The position numbers and the translations under genes are program-made. Under the pieces are notes generated by a model. That model ran no database searches and was not told the origin of the DNA. It saw nothing but the letters and a program-made list of their open reading frames with translations. A stretch of DNA of 64,000 nt from Tetrapisispora phaffii CBS 4417 (lineage: Eukaryota; Ascomycota; Saccharomycetes; Saccharomycetales; Saccharomycetaceae), in assembly GCF_000236905.1 (NCBI RefSeq), contig NC_016527.1:558001-622000 (forward strand), in the 5' to 3' direction. Positions 22,922 through 31,934 of this stretch are shown piece by piece (positions within the stretch are counted from its first letter, which is position 1; each line of letters opens with the position of its first letter).

Positions 22922-23140
22922 ATGGAAAAGGACGGTCAACCACAGCAGCTAGTGAGATTTGTCAGATCGTGTTCGATCAACCTGTTATTACCGTTTATCA
23001 ATGGTCTAATGCTTGGCTTTGGTGAGCTGTTTGCTCATGAGATCAGTTGGAGATACAGCATCTTCAGAAGAGAAAATAAAGGTTATAGGGTCTTTCCAGA
23101 AAGACGTGTTGAAGAAGAAAGAAAAAGCGCGTTTATATAA
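22922..23140 (+). CDS. MIM1: Mim1, outer-membrane insertase subunit (short form)
   Basis: Mim1 forms the MIM complex with Mim2 and inserts alpha-helical proteins into the mitochondrial outer membrane. The conserved core is unmistakable: FVRSCSINLLLPFINGLML then GFGELFAHE, followed by a W-R-(hydrophobic) segment and NKGYRVFPERR. The single membrane helix lies at about residues 18-37, with the small-residue face G-x3-G-x-G that drives oligomer formation. The protein has only 72 residues; the acidic N-terminal 35 or so residues of S. cerevisiae Mim1 (113 residues) are almost absent. An in-frame ATG at 22871 would add 17 residues (MPTTKHTHTHVF...), but these are His/Thr-rich and unlike Mim1. Neighbours MDM38, YAP7 and GAS5 match YOL026-YOL030, which supports the call. 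Confidence 0.93.
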   Translation: MEKDGQPQQLVRFVRSCSINLLLPFINGLMLGFGELFAHEISWRYSIFRRENKGYRVFPERRVEEERKSAFI

Positions 23141-23929
23141 TAAGGTCTGGTTTTACCTGCCTATCGTTGTGCATATGTATTGTATGTATATGTATATAGC
23201 CATGAGTACAGAATAATAAATATGAGATCAGAAATGAGAAGACCAGGAGACTAGATGCATATGCGAAAGCAGTAATCACATCCTCGTTGTAAGGTTACCC
23301 AGCTTTCCTTGCATCACCCGGACTCCAGCCCCCGCCAATGATAAAAGGAGACCTTATCCGGCGGACAGGTGGAGAAACCACGGTCACGTGCATGGCACTC
23401 CTGCTAAGCACAACGCCGGTCCCACCCAATACGGCCACCCGGACATACAGCACGTGACTCCAAAAGATTGCTCGTGGCAGTCACGTGCTCTGACAAAACA
23501 AAAATAAAGAAAGAGGCATGGTGGCCGTCCCCGGCGCCGGTATCGCACCGGCAATGGCAGCCGGGTAACGTCCTGCATGCTGCGGTGTTCGATGCCCTCC
23601 TCCGTTCGGTCGGGGCTTCCCCTTCTGCCTCATTACCCGGCTCTGTTAAAAGTGCGATCGATTTCAACGGTGCTGTCTCAATGTTTCACTACTACTGCAT
23701 TACGGCCATAATAATTAATTACTCAATAATAAAGTATGCATTATAATTTGTGGAAAAGTTTCAGCACTCATCTACTAAGATATATATATATACGTGCATA
23801 TATATATATCTAAATGCATTATATATACATGGAAAAATGCTTTTGTGTTGTTCACTCACGACTACTTTTCATCTTTGTCGCACCCTAGACCACCATTGGC
23901 TAATTGCTCTCTCCTCGACCATTACTACA
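23141..23929. other. Intergenic, MIM1 to MDM38
   Basis: The first half is the MIM1 3' region. About 23280-23660 is a GC-rich regulatory island listed separately. An alternating TA tract at about 23779-23810 probably supplies the TATA element of MDM38. No gene was seen. Confidence 0.6.
23385..23639 (+). promoter_or_regulatory. GC-rich island with three CACGTG and two Reb1-type sites
   Basis: CACGTG occurs at 23385-23390, 23451-23456 and 23482-23487. CGGGTAA lies at 23562-23568 and TTACCCG at 23633-23639, in opposite orientations. A 10-bp palindrome CCGGCGCCGG sits at 23531-23540. The motif set is the same as in the island before ABP1. It ends about 290 bp before the chosen MDM38 start. Confidence 0.5.
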
Positions 23930-25696
23930 ATGTTCTCCAGAGGCCTAGCCACACTGTCCAAGAATAGGATCGGAATTAAATCAACAGCTGCAGTTCAACT
24001 ATGTTTGGATAACTGCATTCCCTACAGCACTCACAACGCCCTTCTTTACAACACGCTCGCCTCTACTGCCGTCCGCAACAGGTACTTGGGTGTCAGATTA
24101 TACTCGACTCCTCCATCCACAGAGCAGAAGAAAGAAAAGCCTCCTTTGATGCAAAGAATTAAACATGAGGTCAAACACTACGTAAACGGTACTAAACTGT
24201 TAGGCTATGAGATCAAAGTCTCAACGAAACTGCTAATAAAGTTCAGTCAAGGTTACGAATTGACGAGAAGAGAGCAAAATCAATTGAAGAGAACCATCAG
24301 TGACGTATTCAGATTGATCCCATTTTCTGCTTTCGTCATCATTCCATTCGCTGAATTGTTGTTACCGATTGCTCTTAAGATATTCCCAAATTTGTTACCT
24401 TCGACTTACGAGAGTGTCACTGATAAGGATCAAAAAAGGGTGAAATTGTTAGAAACTAGAAGAAAAACATCTAAATTTTTACATGAAACTTTAGAAGAAT
24501 CAAACTTATTGAACTACAACTCAATCGAAAATGTTGAAAAAAGAAAAATCTTTATAAGCTTCTTCAAAAAATTGTATAACTCTAAAAATGATTCCTCTAT
24601 CAAATTTGAACATGAAGAAATCATGACTATCGCAAATATGTTTAAAAATGACACAGTGTTAGATAATTTATCAAGACCTCAGTTGATGGCCATATGTAAG
24701 TTCATGTCTATTACTCCATTCGGGAACGATAATTTATTACGTTATCAAATTCGTTACAAATTGAAATCAATTATGCATGATGATATCATTATTGATTACG
24801 AAGGTGTCAAGTCGTTGTCTCCTGAGGAATTACATCAGGCATGTGTCTCCAGAGGTATTAAAGCCTTCGGTACTTCCCAAGAGGAATTAACAAATACTTT
24901 AAGTGTTTGGTTACACTTAAGGTTAAAAGAAAAAGTCCCTTCAGTTTTGATGATGTTATCATCTACTTATGTATATGGTGGTAAATCTGTAGAAGATATT
25001 TCTTCAAAAATTATTAAAAAGTCACCATCTTCTACTAAATCAGCTCCTGTTTCCGATACAACAAAGAGTGCAGCCACGTACAATGAGTTATTAGAATTAT
25101 ACTATGAAGGTATTTTACAAGTTTTATCTTCCATCCCTGACCCTGTCTACAATGTTGCTAAGTTAGATGTTACAGAGTCTAAATCTGAGGCTGCTGAACA
25201 AAAGGCTGCCGAAAAATCCCAAAAGAATGTTCAACCATCTCCAACCGAGACTGCAGCTCCTCAAACTGCGAAAACATCCACTCCTTCTAAGCCTTCGCCT
25301 GCTGCAGCAGAGACCACCGCCACTCCATCTGGTGCTAAGGACACTGTCTCGACCAAATCTGGTAAGAAACCAGAGGGCGTCGAAACCGTTCCTGAATTAA
25401 AGACCGAAGCGAAATTAGTTACTCCTAAATTAGCTAACAAAGATGTTAAGGTTGTTGCATCGGCTCCAACTGGATCTAAAACAGAAGAAGATCCTGAGTC
25501 AGCTGATTCTAGCGCATTCAAACTACGTGTCTTGAAGGAACAAGATGAATTGATCAAAAAGGAAGAAGACGAACTGAGGGCAAGAAAGGTGAGAGAACAA
25601 ATAGCTGATGACATTAATTTAGATGATGTCGAAAAGGAAGCCGTTCCGCCAAAGACAGAACAGCCAAAGAATAATAAAAAAAATGAGTGCAGATAA
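23930..25696 (+). CDS. MDM38: Mdm38, LETM1-family inner-membrane protein
   Basis: Mdm38 is a mitochondrial inner-membrane protein needed for K+/H+ exchange and for membrane insertion of mitochondrially encoded proteins through ribosome binding. The frame opens at 23750, but the first 60 codons are translated TA-repeat and poor sequence. The ATG at 23930 starts [18 protein letters not shown], a good cleavable presequence, so it was chosen (588 residues). The LETM1 membrane segment is at about residues 133-160 ([19 protein letters not shown], then NLLPSTYES). The matrix ribosome-binding-like domain runs to about 410. A low-complexity Ala/Thr/Pro/Lys segment (about 415-540) and a charged helix end the protein. 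Its ohnolog in S. cerevisiae is YLH47; position beside MIM1 and YAP7 fits MDM38 (YOL027C). Confidence 0.95.
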   Translation: MFSRGLATLSKNRIGIKSTAAVQLCLDNCIPYSTHNALLYNTLASTAVRNRYLGVRLYSTPPSTEQKKEKPPLMQRIKHEVKHYVNGTKLLGYEIKVSTKLLIKFSQGYELTRREQNQLKRTISDVFRLIPFSAFVIIPFAELLLPIALKIFPNLLPSTYESVTDKDQKRVKLLETRRKTSKFLHETLEESNLLNYNSIENVEKRKIFISFFKKLYNSKNDSSIKFEHEEIMTIANMFKNDTVLDNLSRPQLMAICKFMSITPFGNDNLLRYQIRYKLKSIMHDDIIIDYEGVKSLSPEELHQACVSRGIKAFGTSQEELTNTLSVWLHLRLKEKVPSVLMMLSSTYVYGGKSVEDISSKIIKKSPSSTKSAPVSDTTKSAATYNELLELYYEGILQVLSSIPDPVYNVAKLDVTESKSEAAEQKAAEKSQKNVQPSPTETAAPQTAKTSTPSKPSPAAAETTATPSGAKDTVSTKSGKKPEGVETVPELKTEAKLVTPKLANKDVKVVASAPTGSKTEEDPESADSSAFKLRVLKEQDELIKKEEDELRARKVREQIADDINLDDVEKEAVPPKTEQPKNNKKNECR

Positions 25697-26362
25697 AAAT
25701 AAAAAAAAAAAGGTGAATTCATAAAGAAGGCACTGTGTAACAAGATAAATCCAAAAACAATCTAGATATTTCTTTTCTGATGTATCTCGAAATAATATGA
25801 ACGGATTGCATATTACGATTTTCCATTTATACTCATATTATTTACTCATATCCTCCGTTCCACTCTTATTTATAACATACCACACATTTACATAAATGCA
25901 GTCCTCGTTTTGTCCATAGTAACATACACGAGCGACATAAATCTGCATAACTTATTTAATATTCAATATAGTTTAAAAGAATAAACCTATATCATTTACC
26001 ATGACTGAAAACATCTTGCATTCATAAAGTTAAATCTTTTTTTTTGATGAAACTTTATTGAAGTCAATTTTCGAAATTGATTATTAAACTATTTTGTTGC
26101 GGATTATCATTTTAAAGAAACCTTGCACCCTAAAAATTTATAAATCATTAAGATAAGTTAAAGAATATATATTGAATAACTCATTTGATCTATATTGAAT
26201 TTTTAAAGGTTTATCATGAATCAACTTTGACGCTTGTACACTATACTGCTTGAATATTATTTTGCTTTTTAATTAGCTTCGCAGGTAACCATATTAGATC
26301 AATGGAAAAATCCTCCTTACAAAATTGGAATAGGTGATAGAAAATAAAGAACTGAAAATTTT
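25697..26362. other. Intergenic, MDM38 to YAP7
   Basis: This is AT-rich DNA with A-tracts and T-tracts (for example 25697-25709 and 26037-26046). It holds the MDM38 terminator region and the YAP7 promoter. I see no gene or RNA. Confidence 0.6.
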
Positions 26363-27436
26363 ATGAATAACCAAAATACCAAGTTCCCAAAATTAGAACC
26401 TAAGGTTCCGTTAGCTAATAACCTCTATTCATTAAATTTACAATTCTCTAGGGACTGTGTCCTTCCTGCTAGACCAACTAGTACCAGAAAAGGTGGATCG
26501 ATTAATAAGGTGGCACAGGAATCACAGAAATTATCCAAAGATAAAAGTAAAATGGAAACTCTAACCTCACCAGAAAGTGATAAAAATGATGATATTGATG
26601 ACACTGAATTAAAGAGAAAAAGAAAGTTGAATAGAGAAGCGCAAAGAGCATTTAGGGAAAGGAAAAGTTTGAGGATGGAGCAGCTTAAAGATACAATCGA
26701 AAGATTACAAGATAGTATAGATATGTGGGAGAAAAAGTTTAAAAAGTGTCAAGGTGAATTAAGAAGGTTAAGAAAAGAAAATCTTAATTTTAAAAAGGAA
26801 CATATTGCTTTAAAAAGTTCATTAGAAGAGTTGAAAACAATTAAAACAAAGGAAGGTTTTACTGGTGTTCTAGGGTTACCGAAGACACATGATCCACTTA
26901 TAGGAGATTTAATAAATAATTTTAAACCAATGGATGCAATCTCATTAAAAAATAAAAATAAGGAAACTTATTCAAAAAGAGCAAATGACAGGAAACCCTC
27001 AACTTTAAATTCATTAAAATCTAGAGAAAAAGTGTCTTTGTCAGTTCCTAGATGTGGGTTGTGTACAGATGAAAGTTTTTGTGTTTGCTCGCAGCTATCA
27101 GACCCTGTTGTAGCTCGGACCAATAATGAAAGGAAGCAAACTACAATAGATGCTACGCCTGCAGCTGACACTTTGTCTAAGCTTACCTGTTCCTCTAATC
27201 CTGCTTCATGTTCGAAATGTGCAGATATTGATAGGTCATGCATTGGGACAAACTCAAATGGCGTAGGTGAGGCACCGAACTTACCTGAACCAGTCTCTGA
27301 AAGCAAAGATAATGGGCATGTAAAAGACACAAGAGAACTTGTACAGGATTGCAAGGATCTCGATTATATAGAGATACAACTTTCATATATGCCTAAAAAG
27401 AAAAAAGGTTTTGAAAGTTGTCATGGTATATATTAA
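26363..27436 (+). CDS. YAP7: Yap-family bZIP factor with C-terminal Cys motifs
   Basis: This is a fungal AP-1 transcription factor. The bZIP is at about residues 80-145. Its basic region NREAQRAFRERK carries the Yap/Pap1 signature N-x2-A-Q-x2-F-R, followed by a heptad-repeat zipper (LKDTIERLQDSIDMWEKK). The C-terminal half has two Cys clusters. CGLCTDESFCVC is at about residue 230 and SCSKCADIDRSC at about 282. The first matches the CGFC-x-CxC type of Yap5 and Yap7, which binds an Fe-S cluster and senses iron in Yap5. Position between MDM38 and GAS5 matches YOL028C, hence YAP7. Yap5 is its S. cerevisiae ohnolog, and the intact Cys motifs would fit either. At 357 residues it is longer than S. 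cerevisiae Yap7 (245). Confidence 0.88.
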   Translation: MNNQNTKFPKLEPKVPLANNLYSLNLQFSRDCVLPARPTSTRKGGSINKVAQESQKLSKDKSKMETLTSPESDKNDDIDDTELKRKRKLNREAQRAFRERKSLRMEQLKDTIERLQDSIDMWEKKFKKCQGELRRLRKENLNFKKEHIALKSSLEELKTIKTKEGFTGVLGLPKTHDPLIGDLINNFKPMDAISLKNKNKETYSKRANDRKPSTLNSLKSREKVSLSVPRCGLCTDESFCVCSQLSDPVVARTNNERKQTTIDATPAADTLSKLTCSSNPASCSKCADIDRSCIGTNSNGVGEAPNLPEPVSESKDNGHVKDTRELVQDCKDLDYIEIQLSYMPKKKKGFESCHGIY

Positions 27437-27622
27437 GTTTAAATAGCAAATGATGTATCATGTAATACTAATGGAAAGTTTTGAATACCTTTCTCAATTT
27501 TGCAAAATCCTTACTACTATAACAACATCGTTGTTAAAAAAGGATGTTTGATGAAGAACTAATTGCATAATTAACATAATGAAAGTACAAATAAAAAAAT
27601 GAAAATATTAATATAATCAAGT

Positions 27623-29056
27623 TTATAATAAAAAGCCGATCACTTGTGTGATAACTTGGACAAATTGTGGAACTGCAACATTGACAGCGGCGCCTTTACT
27701 TGTTCTGGACGAAGATGATGAGCTGGATGAGCTAGATGATGATGAGGATGCGCTAGATGATCTAGACGAACTGGATGAGCTGGATAAACTGGATGAGCTG
27801 AATGAGCTGGATGAGCTGGATGAGCTGGATGAGCTGGATGAACTGGAACTATCGACATCTTCATCATCTTCGTGGCAATGATTGATAGTTGATAAACCAG
27901 TACCCCAAGCTCTACCGGCACCAGAACTGAAATAAGCAGATGCAGCACTTGGCATGTCCGGTAATGTGTTATTTGCTTCCCAAGTACCAGATTGGTAGGC
28001 TGGACAAGTAGAGTAGTTATAAGAAGTTGAAAATCCACCGTCACCTGATGGATTTGAAACGCTACTATATTCAGACTTTAAGTTTTGAAAGTCAGTTAAT
28101 TTTGTAACGGAAGTGTCGTTGTCTATTTGAACTAAACCGAAATTGTTTGTTTCGTTAGAATATTCGTAGACTAAACCACCAGAAAACACACTTGACATTT
28201 GTGTGGAATAAATAGATTGAATTTCAGTGAAAGGTCTGGAATCTACAACTTCATTACAACCAAATTCACTTAAAAAGATTGGTACTGAATAGTCAGAATA
28301 TAATTGAACTTTTTGGGCATAACCTGAGGTTTGGAAAGAAGAATGACCACACCAGGAGTAATCGTTGACACCTAGCATATCAATTCTAGCATATTCATCG
28401 TCACCACAGTTAAAATATTCGGCAGCATATAGTCTATTTTCTGCGATATCAGCTGCAGAGTAACCAACAGGAATTTTTCTATAACTTCTTGCTTCCATAT
28501 ACTTCTTCATGTCTCTGACTACAGCTTTAACGTAAGTGGCTGTATTTGTTGTGTTAGCAGAATTAATAACTTCATTGCCAGCGAAAAAACCAAGGACATT
28601 ATCATAATCAGCAAAAGCGTCAATAGTAGCGAAAACACTCTGTAAGTAGTCAGCGTTATAGGAACATGCAGGATCAGTTCTAGAAATTGCACTTGTTGGA
28701 GTATTGACATCTAATATTAAGTAGATACCATTTTGTTGTAATAGGCTCATACATTCGGAATGGTCTAATGAATTATCGACGGTGTAAACTCTGATAGTAT
28801 TTATACCTAAATCCTTGAAAACAGGGATATCTCTTTGACAGATAGTACTATCCGCTAAAGGATCAGTCAAGTTTGATGAACCACCTGGTTGGTAGTCTAC
28901 ACCACGGATATAAAACCTTTCCCCAGATTCAGAGTCGAAGAAAGCATTGCCTGTGATATTGACTATTGGAGTTGAACTGTTTGTTGAAGCAGTAGCAGCT
29001 GACACTAAGGTATTTCCTAGAATAGCAGCACCTGAAAGCAAAGATTTAACTAGCAT
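27623..29056 (-). CDS. GAS5: Gas5-type 1,3-beta-glucanosyltransferase, GPI-anchored
   Basis: GH72 enzymes cut and re-ligate 1,3-beta-glucan in the cell wall. The frame opens at 29257, but only the ATG at 29056 is followed by a signal peptide (MLVKSLLSGAAILGNTLVSA), giving 477 residues (S. cerevisiae Gas5 has 484). The catalytic domain spans about residues 27-340. The acid/base Glu is in FFAGNEVIN (near 160) and the nucleophile Glu in FLSEFGCNE (near 265). The Cys-rich CBM43 module of Gas1 is absent, as expected for the Gas3/Gas4/Gas5 type. A long Ser-rich stalk encoded by a 9-bp tandem repeat precedes a hydrophobic C-terminal tail, fitting GPI attachment around the SKG/AAVN region. It converges on YAP7, as with YOL030W. 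Confidence 0.95.
   Translation of the reverse strand: MLVKSLLSGAAILGNTLVSAATASTNSSTPIVNITGNAFFDSESGERFYIRGVDYQPGGSSNLTDPLADSTICQRDIPVFKDLGINTIRVYTVDNSLDHSECMSLLQQNGIYLILDVNTPTSAISRTDPACSYNADYLQSVFATIDAFADYDNVLGFFAGNEVINSANTTNTATYVKAVVRDMKKYMEARSYRKIPVGYSAADIAENRLYAAEYFNCGDDEYARIDMLGVNDYSWCGHSSFQTSGYAQKVQLYSDYSVPIFLSEFGCNEVVDSRPFTEIQSIYSTQMSSVFSGGLVYEYSNETNNFGLVQIDNDTSVTKLTDFQNLKSEYSSVSNPSGDGGFSTSYNYSTCPAYQSGTWEANNTLPDMPSAASAYFSSGAGRAWGTGLSTINHCHEDDEDVDSSSSSSSSSSSSSSSSFSSSSLSSSSSSSRSSSASSSSSSSSSSSSSSRTSKGAAVNVAVPQFVQVITQVIGFLL
27712..27850 (-). repeat. 9-bp minisatellite encoding the Gas5 Ser stalk
   Basis: About fifteen imperfect copies of a 9-bp unit (plus-strand GATGAGCTG) are read on the minus strand as repeated Ser codons AGC-TCA-TCC. 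In-frame repeat length changes would lengthen or shorten the Ser stalk. The opposite strand reads as an Asp/Glu/Leu frame, which is a by-product. Confidence 0.85.
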
Positions 29057-29651
29057 TTTTTTTGCAGAGACAGCCTTTGCGTTCTTAAACGATAAATATA
29101 GAGGATTTCTGGGTCCGATTATATGAATTGGCAGATAACGAAGATGTTTCTTATATAGAGAAAGTGAAAAAAAATCGAAAACAACCTTAACATCAGTAAT
29201 GTCAATAGTGATATAAAATGAAACTGCTGGTAGCATGGCATTTATGCCTGGGCACACAACTCATCGTAACTATTTTTGCAAAATGTAAATATTGTGCGTA
29301 ATGAGGACTTTACATAAATTTCATCTCAAAATGATGAGGTTTCGAAATCTCAGAATCTCGAGACTGTGCTTGTCCTTCGCCTTCCCTTAGAGATCAGCTA
29401 TATTTCCTAAAACGGCCGAGTTGTTTCTGCGAGGAAAGCCCGCACCAGAACTGCAATCAAGCCAATAGCAGAGCGTTCCCGCAACAGCTGTCCGAGACCA
29501 AAATCGAGAAACATCGAAAATTAAACAAAAGAAACGTCGATCCTGGGCGCGAAATCTGCGCACAAGCTAAAAAACACTACCGTTTTGGGACGGCATCCTG
29601 GTGCGAAAACGGTTATAAAGTTTCGGTTTTCCTCTTTTGGTAAGGCAGCTT

Positions 29652-29681
29652 CGTCTCCGAGGCCTCGAGGCCTCGGAGACG
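29652..29681. repeat. Perfect 30-bp GC-rich palindrome
   Basis: The 15-bp left half (29652-29666) is the exact reverse complement of the right half (29667-29681), with no spacer. It contains two AGGCCT (StuI-type) hexamers around a central CTCGAG. It lies 45 bp past the tRNA 3' end. Confidence 0.85.
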
Positions 29682-29718
29682 GAACCGTTAAGTAACCCGA
29701 AAAAAGAAGATACGCGAA

Positions 29719-29723
29719 AAAGT
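29719..29723 (-). terminator. Pol III T-run after tRNA-Thr
   Basis: A run of five A on the plus strand reads TTTTT on the minus strand a few bases after the tRNA 3' end. A second T-run follows at 29699-29706. Both fit RNA polymerase III termination. Confidence 0.75.
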
Positions 29724-29726
29724 TAT

Positions 29727-29799
29727 GCTTCCAACCAGAGTCGAACTGATGATCTCCACATTACTAGTGTGGCGCCTTACCAACTTGGCCATAGAAGCT
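29727..29799 (-). tRNA. tRNA-Thr (anticodon AGU)
   Basis: The 73-nt minus-strand sequence starts GCTTCTATGGCCAAGTTGG and ends TGGAAGCA, closely matching yeast tRNA-Thr(AGU). The anticodon loop CTAGTAA (plus-strand 29762-29768) gives anticodon AGT in DNA, with U33 and A37. The acceptor stem pairs GCTTCTA with TGGAAGC, with one wobble or mismatch. The A box (TGGCCAAGTTGG) and B box (GTTCGACTC) are intact. There is no intron. CCA is not encoded, as usual in eukaryotes. Confidence 0.97.
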
Positions 29800-29885
29800 T
29801 GTATTCTGTAGAGCGGGGTCAATAAATACGGTAAAGCTCTAGATCGGGATATAACACTAATTGTTATCACTGTCAGATCTGAAAC

Positions 29886-30241
29886 TGTTGGAAATGTCAC
29901 TGGACGAATAGCTGAATATACGATACCAGTTATTACCTCTTTAGGAGATATTGTTGTAAACTGAGACAATAATGCCTACGAGAATGTGCTTGCAGAATTT
30001 CTAGTGCATAAATAGTACTCTAGAACCGTCAGTCTGCCATACGTGTTCAATTCGACGACGTTGTCTCGTTGGACAGAGCGGTAGATTGAAATATTATGTA
30101 TATATAAACCCTAGTAGTCAATAGATAACTATTTCATTGACCAAGGTCCAAGACACCAGAGAGATTAATCTAATATCTTGTATATAATTTAACAACTATT
30201 ACAATATTAAAACAATATAATTAAGCTATTGAACAACAACA
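29886..30241 (+). mobile_element. Possible solo LTR relic of a Ty-type retrotransposon
   Basis: The segment starts TGTTGGAAATG and ends in ACAACA. It is 356 bp long and has a TATATAAA at about 30101-30108. It sits 86 bp upstream of a tRNA 5' end, the classic Ty integration zone. Against it: I see no 5-bp target duplication and no tRNA-complementary primer site after the 3' end. If it is an LTR, it is a solo and old copy. Confidence 0.35.
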
Positions 30242-31407
30242 GACTCTTCCTAGTTAGGAAATTATTCCCGTAAACCTGAACGACAATTGTGTATATGAAT
30301 GTAATGACGAGTCTATTACATTAGACAGCAATAATGACAGAAGCTAAAGTGTCAATAGGCGACCTATTTATGCATCTAGGATTTGAAATAATCATGTAAC
30401 TATTTCATTATGTAACATATAGTTTATAATGAAAAAAGAGGCTTTGTTGAATATAACAAGAATAATTAACGACCCGTATCCGCTTTCCATCTGTTATAAT
30501 ATAATAGTCTGTCTTATATCTGTCTATTTATTGTATGACATTCCTGGCATAAATCTGTTTATGGTAGTACCCATATGATAATAAATTTGTAACACAATTA
30601 GGGTTATTGTTACTTAAGGTAAACTAGGGATTATGGACGAGTGCTCGTATAACCTGCCAATATCAATTACAAGTGCTTGAAATATCTTATTAGTCTAGGA
30701 TTTATTATATTAGATATTATATAGCTAACTAGTCTTCTGGGGGATCTTGTCTTGATATTTTAGTCTATATAATAATATTAATATCTAACTACTAGAAGTA
30801 TATGCAATTCTAGGGTCTGGGAATTTATATTTTTGCTTTTTCGACAAACTTTAGCTATAGATTGTTGCTGTGGGCCTGTTATAGTTAAATTACAATAACA
30901 GTGTACCAACAACTGTGTTTCAGATCTTGAGATAGTTTCCTAATTTAGGAATTGTCATCTCATAACAACTGTTACAATTCTCGTTACGGTATCTAGGTTA
31001 TCCTGGCATTGAATTTCGAATCTATTCGGGCATCCATTGGCTTGGACTGAATTCCACAATTGTGATGCTGACCACCTAATACTATACATAAATTTTAGTA
31101 AACCGTGCACATATTATTGATTGATATTCATAATTGAATATATGGCACATTGGCGTCACTAGTCGTGTCACTAATTATGCGATCGCCGTATATTGTTCTA
31201 TTTGGCATTCTTGTTAAAATTTGAGACAATGGATATCGGTAAGAATGCATAACTTAACACAGTATAACGTTTGCTTTGCTTTCAAGGAGAAGAAATAGAT
31301 TAATGTCATCATACAGTATGGTAAAAACACCCTGAAGACATGAAATTATGGATACATCTACTGAGCACAAACATTACATAAGTCTATTCATTAAAGTTTC
31401 CAATGGT

Positions 31408-31710
31408 CACTACGTTAGCATCATTATGTTTCTGAAGTTACATTAAAGCTTTTAAGCATATCTGGAGTCAGCATTGTTGTCTCCGTTTGGACCACATCCG
31501 ACAAAGAGCAGCTGCCGGCACTCAGGGTCAACAACACTTGCCAATGGAATACAACAGATCAGTCATAACTGTTGTTATTGTCGAGCTTAACATTGAGTTC
31601 AAGCCATCCCAACTGCAGCCCATTCGACTACAATCCACGAGATATTTCAGTACACTCCGATGGCCAAGCCATAACTGTGCTTAGTTCGCTCGGTATCTCC
31701 GGCCGGAAAT
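31408..31710 (+). pseudogene. Interrupted ORF-like stretch, possibly a decayed secreted-protein gene
   Basis: One frame reads a hydrophobic segment (LKLLSISGVSIVVSVW, signal-peptide-like), then TTSDKEQLPALRVNNTCQWN with NxT sequons. A single stop (TAA at about 31568) interrupts it, and it continues with FDYNPRDISVHSDGQAI to a stop near 31708. Base composition is more balanced than in the flanks. A shifted frame offers an ATG (31427) that would supply the start of the signal. I do not recognise the family. A chance reading is possible. Confidence 0.3.
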
Positions 31711-31795
31711 AAGAACTATAGGGTGATTGCAATTTGACACATTAATAACAATTCAAAAAGATCAGATCTATATGTCACAAAGTAGCAACATACAG

Positions 31796-31836
31796 ATACA
31801 TACATATATATATATACGTGTGTGTATATATATGCT
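31796..31836 (+). repeat. TA/TG microsatellite before ADI1
   Basis: Alternating TA with a short TG core occurs about 100-140 bp upstream of ADI1. It probably serves as a TATA-type promoter element. Confidence 0.6.
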
Positions 31837-31934
31837 AGATGTACAATCCACAAGACTTCTTAGTGGTGTATTCCAGGGGGTAGTGGCGATTATATTCTCT
31901 TCAAGGGTACAAACACAGTTCAACAACGATCAAG

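Larger units (their letters stand above)
29057..29726. other. GAS5 promoter region and tRNA 3' flank
   Basis: About 29380-29700 is richer in G and C than the surroundings and includes the 30-bp palindrome listed separately. No gene was found. A T-run that should stop RNA polymerase III lies just past the tRNA on the minus strand (29719-29723). Confidence 0.55.
29800..31934. other. Long gene-free stretch between tRNA-Thr and ADI1
   Basis: About 2.1 kb has no intact gene. It holds a probable LTR relic next to the tRNA, unresolved AT-rich sequence from about 30242 to 31400 that may include older LTR debris (TGTTG at 30445 and CCAACA at 30906-30911 are LTR-like ends but lack target duplications), a decayed ORF at 31408-31710, and a TA/TG microsatellite just before ADI1. 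Confidence 0.55.

Noticed and set aside
23750..23929. 60-codon N-terminal extension of MDM38
   Set aside because: It is a translated TA-microsatellite promoter. The presequence starts at 23930.
29427..29445. GAGGAAAGCCCGC, recalling the conserved RNase P RNA core
   Set aside because: The other conserved RNase P regions and the overall fold are not found nearby, and the yeast RNA has a different core sequence.
30445..30911. Second LTR suggested by TGTTG and CCAACA ends
   Set aside because: No target duplication, no internal similarity to the first candidate that I could see, and an awkward length.
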